DNA of 9,087 bases from DASPUI01 sp035622995 (lineage in GTDB: Bacteria; Verrucomicrobiota; Verrucomicrobiia; Chthoniobacterales; UBA10450), in the NCBI GenBank assembly GCA_035622995.1, contig DASPUI010000082.1, positions 1 through 9,087 on the forward strand, in the 5' to 3' direction. The position numbers were made by a program, and so were the translations under genes. Positions 1-6,119 of this stretch are shown in pieces (positions within the stretch are counted from its first letter, which is position 1; the number at the start of each line of letters is the position of its first letter). The notes beneath the pieces were generated by a model that did not search any database, was not told the DNA's origin, and worked only from the letters and a program-made list of their open reading frames with translations.

Positions 1-62
1 AAGAGCAGTTTTCCTGGTACTCGAAGCTTTGTGGAGGGATAAAAGGCAACAATGGCCTGCCT
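1..62. other. Left-edge stretch, no assignable gene
   Basis: The 62 bases before the ATP-grasp gene's stop hold no recognisable gene. Plus-strand frame 1 is open from the edge to a TAA at 40-42, so the last codons of a plus-strand gene could be here, but they match nothing I know. On the minus strand the sequence just past the ATP-grasp stop can form a 5-bp stem (AGGCA/TGCCT, 9-base loop) followed by four T residues, which would be a weak terminator for that gene. Confidence 0.3.
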
Positions 63-1082
63 TCAGCCTCGAATCGTTTTCAAACCAAGCCGGATGATTC
101 GATCGATTAATTGTGCATAGGGCAGGCCGGCGTTCTCGGCTGATTGAGCGAAGTCTTCATCCGCTGCGAGGTGGGGATTTGGGTTCGCTTCAATAAAATA
201 AAGTTTATTGTCCGCGGTCAGTCGCAGGTCGATTCGAGCGTAGCCTTCAATCGTGAGGAGACGATAAATCCTTTTGCAGGTCTCCCCGATCCTCACAACC
301 AGTGCCGGGTCGAGACTTTCGGCGAATTGGTTCGTTAGGCCCCAGCGCTTGCGATATTCCTCGTCCCACTTTGCCTTGAAGGTCGCAATTTTCGGCTCAT
401 TCGGTGGCACCTCTTTGAAGATCAATTCTCGAATTGGAAAAACCGTGAGTCGCGCGTTGCCAATGATGCTCCCGTAAAGTTCGCGACCTTCGATGTATTC
501 CTCCGCAATCACGTCGCTACTGTATTTTTCATGAATAAACGCGACGCGTTCGCGAAATTGCTCGTCGTCTTCAACGAACGATGCTCGTGAAATTCCGTAA
601 GACGCTTCTTCCTTTACCGGCTTCACGACCATTGGGAATTTCGATTGTTCGAGACGCGCGGGCCGTTGGCCGCGTGGAATCACGACAAAGTGCGGCACGT
701 GAATGTGATGATAGCCGAGAATTTTTTTTGAGATCCCCTTGTGTTTACAAAGGGTAAGGCCAGTCGCGCCGCAACCAGTAAACGGGATTCCCTGCATCTC
801 GAGCAGCGAAACAATGTTCTGATCGAATCCCGGATTCTTTTTAAATTGCTCGACCAGATTGAAGACGATATCCGGCGCGAACGATTCCATTTTCTGTCGC
901 AGAAGATCGAGATCGTCGAAAATCGCCAGATGCTCGGCAATGTGCCCGAGCGAGTTAAGGGCTTCCATCACGTTCGCCTCGGTTTTCCAATCTTCGGTCT
1001 TCATTTCTGCGGAAAAATCCTGGTCGATTGTGGTTGGACCGCTGCCGTCGAAGAGAACGAGCACTTTCAGTTTCTTCTTCAC
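63..1082 (-). CDS. ATP-grasp ligase, D-alanine-D-alanine ligase-like
   Basis: A 339-residue ATP-grasp enzyme of the D-Ala-D-Ala ligase superfamily. Such enzymes activate a carboxylate as acyl phosphate with ATP and join it to an amine; the substrate cannot be read here. The N-terminal domain (about 1-110) is followed by the ATP-grasp fold: MVVKPVKEEASYGIS at 151-165 carries the ATP-binding Lys154 and the glycine loop, EEYIEGRELYGSIIG at 194-208 is the adenine/ribose segment, and ARIDLRL (282-288) with FIEANPNPHLA (296-306) supplies the Mg-binding Glu298 and Asn300. The final NxxPG of true Ddl is replaced by NPNP, so it is probably not the housekeeping Ddl. Translation starts at a GTG only 5 bp after the metallopeptidase stop, without a good Shine-Dalgarno, which suggests coupling. 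The partner peptidase hints at making or modifying a peptide (inference). The family call is firm; the substrate is unknown. Confidence 0.85.
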   Translation of the reverse strand: MKKKLKVLVLFDGSGPTTIDQDFSAEMKTEDWKTEANVMEALNSLGHIAEHLAIFDDLDLLRQKMESFAPDIVFNLVEQFKKNPGFDQNIVSLLEMQGIPFTGCGATGLTLCKHKGISKKILGYHHIHVPHFVVIPRGQRPARLEQSKFPMVVKPVKEEASYGISRASFVEDDEQFRERVAFIHEKYSSDVIAEEYIEGRELYGSIIGNARLTVFPIRELIFKEVPPNEPKIATFKAKWDEEYRKRWGLTNQFAESLDPALVVRIGETCKRIYRLLTIEGYARIDLRLTADNKLYFIEANPNPHLAADEDFAQSAENAGLPYAQLIDRIIRLGLKTIRG

Positions 1083-1087
1083 GCCTG

Positions 1088-2095
1088 CTATTTCGTTCGT
1101 TTGAACTTGCCGGTGAAAAGATAATTCATCACCAGAGTCGTAATGTAGGATGCGACGCGAAAATCCTGCTGCGGATCGTCGTTTTGCACGCGCAGCCCGA
1201 GCTCGTCGCTGCGGTCGATCAGCCGTGCGAGAAGTTTGTTCACCCGGAATTTTTTCTCATTTGTCCATTGGCAGACGGAATTCATCAATCGCCGTCGCCG
1301 TTGACGGAGATAACTGCTCGCTCTGATTCCGGTTGGCGCGGAAAACAATTGGCGAAGATCAGCATCATAGAAACCAGGATAGGTATCTTCATAAAGTTTC
1401 CGCTTTCGCGCGTAATAAGTCTTGAGCTTGACGTTCAGACAATCGTAATCGGCAACGCGATATTTCGGCACGTGGATCGGTTGTTTTCCGGCCAGCGAAT
1501 GCATTAGCTCATCGACGTATTCGAGTTTCTTCAGAGCGCGCCAGCCGGCGTAATCCTTGCGCCAGTCGAGGTTCGGCGTGAGCCAGATCGCAAACGTCTC
1601 TGCGAAATCTTCGTCCGGGTGAGCTTGCGCGTACCAATCCTCGAGATGCATGACGTAACTTCGGCTAAATGGGCGTGGCCGATAAGTGGTCGGCGTTCCT
1701 TCACTTGTCGTGTGCCCGAAAAGCTTCTGCCACTTTTTCTTGCGCTGAAGCTGATACGCATAGCTGTAGGCGTGCGCCGCCTCATGCCGCATCAATTTCA
1801 TGAACCACTCTGATGTTTCACCCTCGACTTCGAGCATCATTGTGCGCTCCAGCGCGCGCAACCGATCATGCACCAGAAAAAAAGGAACAAATATCACGGG
1901 GACTCCGATCGGCACGAACCATTCGTCCCCAATATGACAAGGCGGATGAAACGTCAGCCCTTTGGTCGAAAGCTCGTCGTAAAGCTGCCTGATCAACGGC
2001 TCGATCGATGTGCCCTCAAGCCGCAAACCGAGTCTGGAGATGCGGCGCTCGAGCAACTGCTCGTCAGTCAATGCGGCCCATTCAGGGGCATCCAT
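1088..2095 (-). CDS. Putative zinc metallopeptidase (HEAAH, gluzincin-like)
   Basis: A 335-residue protein with a zinc-peptidase core. MRHEAAHAYSYAY at 102-114 gives the HExxH motif (His104, Glu105, His108). HPDEDFAETFAIWL at 159-172 supplies the likely third ligand, Glu166, the gluzincin arrangement seen in uncharacterised families annotated 'putative zinc-binding metallopeptidase'. There is no signal peptide or membrane segment, so it is probably cytoplasmic. The C-terminal third (about 200-335) is rich in Arg, Lys and Tyr and matches nothing I recognise. The ATG has only a GGA directly in front of it. An AAGGAG lies about 50 bases upstream (plus coordinates 2145-2150), too far to serve this start. 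It is the first gene of a two-gene unit with the downstream ATP-grasp ligase (5-bp gap). A peptidase paired with a peptide-bond-forming enzyme suggests processing or release of the ligase product, but this is inference. Confidence 0.75.
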   Translation of the reverse strand: MDAPEWAALTDEQLLERRISRLGLRLEGTSIEPLIRQLYDELSTKGLTFHPPCHIGDEWFVPIGVPVIFVPFFLVHDRLRALERTMMLEVEGETSEWFMKLMRHEAAHAYSYAYQLQRKKKWQKLFGHTTSEGTPTTYRPRPFSRSYVMHLEDWYAQAHPDEDFAETFAIWLTPNLDWRKDYAGWRALKKLEYVDELMHSLAGKQPIHVPKYRVADYDCLNVKLKTYYARKRKLYEDTYPGFYDADLRQLFSAPTGIRASSYLRQRRRRLMNSVCQWTNEKKFRVNKLLARLIDRSDELGLRVQNDDPQQDFRVASYITTLVMNYLFTGKFKRTK

Positions 2096-2253
2096 TCCGC
2101 ATAGTCTTAGGCGTTTTGCCGCAGCCCCTCAACCTTTTCAGCTTCTCCTTATGCTCAGTCGGGTTCCGTGATGAGGTTAGTCAATGCGAGGCCAGTCGTT
2201 TGCTCAATGCCGCTGCGATTCCGGCCACTTCGTCAACCACTTGCCGCGTCATA

Positions 2254-2300
2254 GTCCCGCGACTGCGGGACGAAGGCGAACCCTTGGCGGGGCCGCCTTC
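2254..2300. repeat. Two abutting inverted repeats (REP-like)
   Basis: GTCCCGC at 2254-2260 pairs perfectly with GCGGGAC at 2265-2271 around a GACT loop. Starting at the very next base, GAAGGCG (2272-2278) pairs perfectly with CGCCTTC (2294-2300), and its loop can form an inner CCC/GGG stem. The element lies in the gap of about 240 bases between the His-rich gene's end (2338) and the metallopeptidase start (2095). Neither strand has a T-run after it, so it is not a standard terminator. It resembles a REP/BIME-type dispersed element or an mRNA-stabilising hairpin; no second copy occurs in this window. Confidence 0.5.
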
Positions 2301-2337
2301 AATCAGGCTTTATTTGAGGCTTCGGGACGATCTCCGC

Positions 2338-2622
2338 CTAGTCGTGAGCGTGATCATGATCATGATCGTGATGATGAACGTGGGCATATTCCTTATGGAA
2401 TTCGCCGTGACGATTGTAATACCCGTGCACCCATGCATGATGAGGACCCCAATGTCCCGGCACCCAAACATACTCATAGCCTGCGTCCCAATAGCTCGGA
2501 CCATAAACATAGAATGGTTGATCGCCCGCCTCGACCACCACTCGAAGGGCCATGGCGCTGGGTCCGGCGAGCATGCACACGGACATGAGAACCGCTGTAA
2601 GAACCGCAAGTTTTGTCTTCAT
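2338..2622 (-). CDS. Small exported protein with WxxGxW-type core and His-rich tail
   Basis: With the start chosen here the protein has 94 residues. Residues 1-25 are a clear signal peptide: KTK, then a hydrophobic run ending PSAMA. The mature part has YVWVPGHWG at 51-59, the pattern of small periplasmic proteins with a YXWV/WxxGxW repeat (PF12779-like), with a second, weaker WVHGYY at 65-70. The tail is extreme: residues 81-94 hold eight His and four Asp, mostly alternating, which points to binding Zn, Ni, Cu or Co. An in-frame ATG at 2643 would add seven residues (MRKVYNI). I prefer 2622 because it gives a classic signal peptide and has AAGG 11 bases upstream, but cannot exclude the longer form. 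The gene stands alone, and no metal-resistance neighbours are visible. The role is not known; a periplasmic metal buffer is inference. Confidence 0.7.
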   Translation of the reverse strand: MKTKLAVLTAVLMSVCMLAGPSAMALRVVVEAGDQPFYVYGPSYWDAGYEYVWVPGHWGPHHAWVHGYYNRHGEFHKEYAHVHHHDHDHDHAHD

Positions 2623-2643
2623 GATATTATAAACCTTACGCAT

Positions 2644-3008
2644 TAGGACGGTTTCTCGGCTGCCTTATTCACTGAGCGGCGACGACATGGTGCGATCGTC
2701 TAATCGGCCGAAGTCGCTCGCCTTCTTTTCCAAATATTCATAATCGCTTTCCAAACTCCCAGAACGACTTATGAATGGAGTTGGGCTGAGATGGTGGACA
2801 GGCACGCAAACGGCTGTAAATTGATCGAGATGAATTTGATCGACGTGCCGACCCGCATCGCCCTGTTTGTAGGGCAAGCGAAGTAAAGGTTCGTTCGATC
2901 TCGCCAAGTTGGAGCCGCACCTCAGCGGCACCCAGTGGTCGAATCTCACCACCGCGCTGGTTTTTGCGCCGGAATTCCGAACCGCATTCGGGACAACCAA
3001 AAAATTTT
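2644..3008. other. 365-base gap, possible decayed zinc-ribbon frame
   Basis: No gene here is convincing. One minus-strand frame is open from a stop at 3023-3025 down to a TGA at 2738-2740 and reads FFGCPECGSEFRRKNQRGG near 3004-2948. That looks like the start of a zinc-ribbon protein (CPEC), but the part upstream of it has no ATG, GTG or TTG, and the downstream part becomes Ser/Arg-rich and unlike a protein. Another minus frame is open over 2665-3000 with only a TTG start and no recognisable motif. This may be a gene remnant or simply spacer DNA holding the promoters of the flanking divergent genes. I could not pick a convincing promoter. Confidence 0.3.
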
Positions 3009-3287
3009 ATGAAACCAACACCTCAAGTCACTCATAACCAAAGTCAGCACCGCGGCTTTCCGTTAACGGATTACAACTTCCAAGCTACGGCCGATCCCGA
3101 ATCGAGTTGCGCCGCGGTTCGTCCGGAAAGGAAATCTTTCTGGAAACTCAGCACCGAATTCTTCGGCGCTGAAACTCACTTCGCTGCTGTCGCTGAACTT
3201 TTGTTCTTCACCGTGATCGCCGCGATTTCGGCCTGGCCGATTGTGTTCACGTTGCACGCGATTACTCGCATGGTGAGAAACTACTAA
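3009..3287 (+). CDS. Small single-pass membrane protein, function unknown
   Basis: A 92-residue protein. Residues 1-45 are polar and His/Gln-rich with no signal peptide. Residues about 58-83 form one strong transmembrane helix (AAVAELLFFTVIAAISAWPI at its centre), and the short tail TRMVRNY is positively charged, suggesting the C-terminus stays in the cytoplasm. The linker FWKLSTEFFGAETHF just before the helix looks amphipathic and may lie on the membrane surface. The first ATG in the frame, at 3009, was taken; it follows an A/T-rich run and has no evident Shine-Dalgarno. A TTG further upstream (2964) would add 15 Arg/Ser/Pro-rich residues and looks less natural. Next downstream, 143 bases away, is the cysteine-synthase-like gene on the same strand. 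I do not recognise a named family. Confidence 0.6.
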   Translation: MKPTPQVTHNQSQHRGFPLTDYNFQATADPESSCAAVRPERKSFWKLSTEFFGAETHFAAVAELLFFTVIAAISAWPIVFTLHAITRMVRNY

Positions 3288-3326
3288 GCGGTCGGCGTTC
3301 GCAAACGTGCTTCCGAAATCGTAGAA

Positions 3327-3339
3327 ACGCTCGAAGCGT
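3327..3339 (+). other. Small hairpin in gap before the cysteine-synthase-like gene
   Basis: ACGCT and AGCGT form a perfect 5-bp stem with a CGA loop, 40 bases after the membrane-protein stop. No T-run follows, so it is at best a weak or factor-assisted terminator or an RNA-stabilising element. Confidence 0.2.
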
Positions 3340-3347
3340 GAGCTCTT

Positions 3348-3434
3348 GTGCTTGCCGATTGGCGGGGACGTGAGCAAATTGCGCTGCCTGGCGCAGGAGG
3401 AACATTGCTGGCAATCTTCGGTAAGCCATTATGA
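3348..3434 (+). other. Possible leader ORF coupled to the cysteine-synthase-like gene
   Basis: A frame open after the TGA at 3339-3341 begins with GTG at 3348 and runs 28 codons to a TGA at 3432-3434. That TGA overlaps the next gene's start as ATGA, the classic translational-coupling arrangement. Inside it, a perfect AGGAGG at 3395-3400 sits 4 bases before an in-frame TTG at 3405, which would give a nine-residue peptide ending at the same TGA. The AGGAGG is 30 bases from the main gene's ATG and cannot serve it directly, and an in-frame stop at 3422-3424 rules out a longer main gene. Either start could feed ribosomes into the enzyme gene. It could also be chance. Confidence 0.25.
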
Positions 3435-4369
3435 ACGAATTGCCGGGAAGTATCCTGAAGTGCATCGGCAACACTTCGCTGCTGCCTTTGCGCAAAATCG
3501 TTCCGAAGAACGGTGCTCGGATTTTGCTGAAACTGGAAAGCGAGAACCCGACGGGCAGCATGAAGGACCGGATGGCGCAGGCGATGATCGACGCCGCAGA
3601 ATCGGACGGACGTCTCAAACCGGGTGGTTCAGTAGTTGAATACACCGGCGGAAGTACCGGCGTATCGTTGGCATTCGTTTGCGCAGTGAAAGGCTATCCT
3701 TTGCACATAGTGAGTTCGGACGCTTTTTCTCAAGAAAAACTCGATCACATGAAAATTCTCGGAGCTGAATTGGAAATCATTCGGAGCGAGAGCGGCGGAA
3801 TGACTGAGAAATTGACCAAAGACATGATCGAAGCCGCCCGAACCACTACCGAAAAGATTGACGGCTTTTGGACCGATCAATTGAACAACACGGACCAACT
3901 CGCAGCTTATCACAAAATGGCCGAGGAGATCTGGGCGCAAACCGGTGGAAAGATCGACGGCTTTGTCCAGATGGTTGGGACCGCAGCATCCGTTCGCGGG
4001 ATCGCGAAAGGATTGCGCCGGCGAAACGAAAAGATACAAATCGTGGCGGTCGAGCCTTCCGAATCTGCTGTCTTGTCAGGCGGCAAGCCAGGATCTCATA
4101 AGATCGACGGGGTCGGTGCGGGGTTTGTCGTACCGCTCTGGCAAAAGGGCATCGCCAATCAGATCGAACAGGTATCAACCGAAGAGGCGACGGCGATGAG
4201 CCTTCGATTGGCACGAGAGGAGGGTCTTTTCGCTGGGACTTCGACCGGCGGCAACGTCATCGCGGCTTTACGTTTGGCCGATCGACTTGGATCGGACGCG
4301 ACGATTGTTACGATTATGTGCGACACCGGAATGAAGTATCTCAAAACCTACCGAACCAAGTTGAGCTAA
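3431..4369 (+). CDS. PLP-dependent cysteine synthase family protein (divergent subfamily)
   Basis: A 312-residue fold-type-II PLP enzyme of the cysteine synthase / cystathionine beta-synthase family, of normal CysK length. Lys45 in NPTGSMKDR (39-47) is the Schiff-base lysine. The substrate-carboxylate loop, TSGNTG in CysK, is TGGSTG here (72-77, within VVEYTGGSTGVSLAF). The phosphate-binding loop, usually GTGGT, is GTAAS (183-187). GTSTGGN (269-275) replaces the usual GISSGA, and CDTGMKYL (297-304) matches the C-terminal PDSGERYL motif. The changed substrate loop marks a separate subfamily, so O-acetylserine sulfhydrylase activity should not be assumed. The usual chemistry would be beta-replacement on an activated serine. 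A good Shine-Dalgarno is missing next to the ATG, and coupling to a leader frame is possible. The gene ends 15 bp from the convergent aminotransferase-like gene, with no clear hairpin terminator between them. I withhold the symbol cysK. Confidence 0.85.
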   Translation: MNELPGSILKCIGNTSLLPLRKIVPKNGARILLKLESENPTGSMKDRMAQAMIDAAESDGRLKPGGSVVEYTGGSTGVSLAFVCAVKGYPLHIVSSDAFSQEKLDHMKILGAELEIIRSESGGMTEKLTKDMIEAARTTTEKIDGFWTDQLNNTDQLAAYHKMAEEIWAQTGGKIDGFVQMVGTAASVRGIAKGLRRRNEKIQIVAVEPSESAVLSGGKPGSHKIDGVGAGFVVPLWQKGIANQIEQVSTEEATAMSLRLAREEGLFAGTSTGGNVIAALRLADRLGSDATIVTIMCDTGMKYLKTYRTKLS

Positions 4370-4384
4370 AACGCTGCCAAGTTA

Positions 4385-5290
4385 CTACAACTCAAGAACC
4401 TGAACGCCTTCAGTTGCCGTTCGCTGCGCGTAGAGTTCGCTCAGTCGTTTGGTCATTGGGCCGACCTTGCCATCACCGATGATGCGATTGTCAATTTTAA
4501 CAACGCCCGCGAGTTCGCCCATGGTGCCGGTGCAAAACACTTCGTCAGCACTGTAAACATCCACCGGTGAGAGATCGGTCTCGACGCAACGAATCTTTTC
4601 GGCTGCGCAAATCTCAATCATCGTTGCGCGAGTGATTCCCTCGGGACAGGCCACTGTCTTACTCGTCGCCAGATCGCCTTTGCGGACGATGAAAATATTC
4701 GTCGCGTTGGTTTCGGCCGCGAATCCATTCAGGTCGAGCATGAGCGCGTCATCTGCGCCCGCGTTGTTCGCTTCGATCTTGGCCAGAATCGAATTCAGCA
4801 GATTCGCGTGATGAATTTTCGGATCGAGAATTTCCACCGACGGTCTTCTAATTTTACTCGTGATCAGGGTCAGACCGGTCTTCGCATAAACTGGCGCTTT
4901 GTGTTCGGCGAGCACGATCAATGTTGGTCCAGACTGATTCAGCCGCGGGTCCATACCCGAAGTGATTTTCGAGCCGCGGGTGAGGGTAAGGCGGACATGA
5001 ACACCATCGCGCATTTTGTTCGCGGCAAGTGTGCGCTTAATCTCGTCGACGATTTTTTCAGTCGGCGGAATTTCGGCAAACGAAAGCGAGCGCGCCGAGC
5101 GCGCGAGCCGGTCAAGATGCTCGTACAATTTGAAAATGCGACCGTTGTAGAGCCGAAGCCCTTCCCAAACCGCATCTCCGCCCTGAACAACGGAATCGAA
5201 TGGACTGACTCCGGCCTTGTCGCGATGCACAAGTTGACCGTTGATATTAACGATCAGGTTACGGTTCTTCGGATTAAATTTCTGAAGCAT
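4385..5290 (-). CDS. Branched-chain aminotransferase-like protein, catalytic Lys replaced by His
   Basis: A 301-residue fold-type-IV PLP protein of the IlvE / D-amino-acid aminotransferase class, full length. Family landmarks are GDAVWEGLRLYNGRIFKLYEHLDRL (38-62 region), LTLTRG (101-106), NLLNSILAKIEA (163-174), AETNATNIF (192-200, with Glu193 in the pyridine-nitrogen-binding place), EGITRATMIE (217-226) and the phosphate loop TGTMGE (254-259). In class IV the Schiff-base Lys stands three residues before the Asn of this helix (DIKSLN, GLKHLN). Here that place is His160 (DPKIHHAN, codon CAT at 4813-4811). The nearest Lys, Lys158, is out of register by two. Normal transamination is therefore doubtful. 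The protein may bind PLP without catalysis or do different chemistry. The ATG has GGA about seven bases upstream. It lies 13 bp after the sulfotransferase-like gene, clearly one transcription unit. Calling it simply IlvE would mislead. Confidence 0.85.
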   Translation of the reverse strand: MLQKFNPKNRNLIVNINGQLVHRDKAGVSPFDSVVQGGDAVWEGLRLYNGRIFKLYEHLDRLARSARSLSFAEIPPTEKIVDEIKRTLAANKMRDGVHVRLTLTRGSKITSGMDPRLNQSGPTLIVLAEHKAPVYAKTGLTLITSKIRRPSVEILDPKIHHANLLNSILAKIEANNAGADDALMLDLNGFAAETNATNIFIVRKGDLATSKTVACPEGITRATMIEICAAEKIRCVETDLSPVDVYSADEVFCTGTMGELAGVVKIDNRIIGDGKVGPMTKRLSELYAQRTATEGVQVLEL

Positions 5291-5303
5291 CGCGTGATCC
5301 GGT

Positions 5304-6026
5304 TCAAATTAGTCGGTACTGATACATCCGCTCGTAACAGACGCGGCAGTGCTCATAAATGTCTCGAAGACGATCGGGCACGTTTCCGTTTGCTGGCTTG
5401 TAGGGCTGGAACGATGTCGATCGGTTTACCCCAGAGTACCAATATCTCCCCCAAATACCGTCGGTGTCGCGCGGTCCCGGCTGCCATTGCAGCATGGCGG
5501 GGTCGAATTCGACCCCGACTCTCCGGCAAAGCAGGCGTAACAATCGCTCAGGATTTTCGAGGAGGTCTTTTGCGTCGACCACCGCCGGAACCGAATCAAT
5601 TCGCTTTCGGATGAACTCGAAGATCTCCAGCTGTTGAACGAAGCCAAGGTCTTCCAAGACCGGCTCAGCCTTTACCCGGATGTACGAAAGAATCACGTCC
5701 CGCGGATTACGAATCAAAAAACAATTTGTAAGATCGAGAAGCCACCCACGATCAATTTCCGGCAACAGATGGTGCGTCATTTGTTTTTGGAAATAGATGC
5801 ATTTGTCAGGCGGCATTGCGGTGGTCAGTTCTCTAATAACATGTCGCCAATCAGTCTGACCATGGCGGATGATTTCCGCCGCACCAGGGTGATCTTTCCC
5901 CGTCGCTTTCAAGTAAAATGCATAGAGGGGCTCGTCGACAACGAACGTGTCGGCGCGATTGCCCCAGGCGCGCATCATCGCCGTCGAAACATTTCGCGGC
6001 CCCGACCACATCGCGAGATGAGTCAC
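5304..6026 (-). CDS. Sulfotransferase-like protein
   Basis: A 240-residue P-loop protein of the sulfotransferase superfamily. MWSGPRNVSTAMMR (6-19) is the phosphate-binding loop that would hold the 5'-phosphosulfate of PAPS, and LIRNPRDVILSYIRV (104-118) is the 3'-phosphate motif with Arg106 and Ser114. VVDEPLYAFYL (29-39), AVVDAKDLLENPE (148-160) and WQPGPRDTDGIWGRYWYSGV (181-200) are further blocks that I associate with this particular subfamily. There is no signal peptide, so it is cytoplasmic. The start is GTG (MTHLAMW), chosen because the family begins this way. An ATG five codons later has GAAGGTGA upstream and is a possible alternative. It is followed at 13 bp by the aminotransferase-like gene. 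In plants homologous domains occur fused in this same order. Substrate and acceptor are unknown, and PAPS use is inferred from the motifs. Confidence 0.75.
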   Translation of the reverse strand: MTHLAMWSGPRNVSTAMMRAWGNRADTFVVDEPLYAFYLKATGKDHPGAAEIIRHGQTDWRHVIRELTTAMPPDKCIYFQKQMTHHLLPEIDRGWLLDLTNCFLIRNPRDVILSYIRVKAEPVLEDLGFVQQLEIFEFIRKRIDSVPAVVDAKDLLENPERLLRLLCRRVGVEFDPAMLQWQPGPRDTDGIWGRYWYSGVNRSTSFQPYKPANGNVPDRLRDIYEHCRVCYERMYQYRLI

Positions 6027-6046
6027 CTTCGCACCGGCCCGTTTTT

Positions 6047-6071
6047 GCCGCCGACTGCAATCAGCGGCGGT
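6047..6071. other. GC-rich hairpin upstream of the sulfotransferase-like gene
   Basis: CCGCCG (6048-6053) pairs perfectly with CGGCGG (6065-6070). An inner CTG/CAG stem extends it with one bulged base, and a G.T pair closes the outside. On the transcript strand it lies between the DUF4142 stop and the GTG at 6026. It is followed by an A-run rather than a T-run, so it is not a standard terminator for the minus strand; it could be a processing or regulatory hairpin. Confidence 0.35.
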
Positions 6072-6099
6072 TCAGGTTCGGCCCAGTAATGTGTGAAGA

Positions 6100-6119
6100 G
6101 CAAGGCTATTTGACCTTGC
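6100..6119 (-). terminator. Possible terminator hairpin spanning the DUF4142 stop codon
   Basis: On the minus strand GCAAGG and CCTTGC form a perfect 6-bp stem whose 8-base loop contains the TAG stop of the DUF4142 gene. Only a weak TCTT tract follows, so termination would be inefficient, or the hairpin may just protect the 3' end. Confidence 0.3.

Noticed and set aside
2008..2646. 212-codon plus-strand open frame covering the gap and the His-rich gene
   Set aside because: Antisense to two better genes; the apparent hydrophobic Met/Ile/Val stretch is the complement of the His-Asp codon repeat.
2970..2979. Perfect 10-base palindrome CGGAATTCCG
   Set aside because: Too short to stand out from chance in a 9-kb window and not placed near a convincing promoter.
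2665..3000. 111-codon minus-strand open frame with a TTG start
   Set aside because: No motif, no ribosome site, uneven composition, and it competes with another equally open frame on the same strand.
4370..4384. Bidirectional terminator between the two convergent PLP genes
   Set aside because: The 15-base gap and its flanks contain no stem of useful length.
4808..5614. 268-codon plus-strand open frame
   Set aside because: It lies antisense to two genes with clear family motifs; its composition is Arg-rich and it has no recognisable domain.
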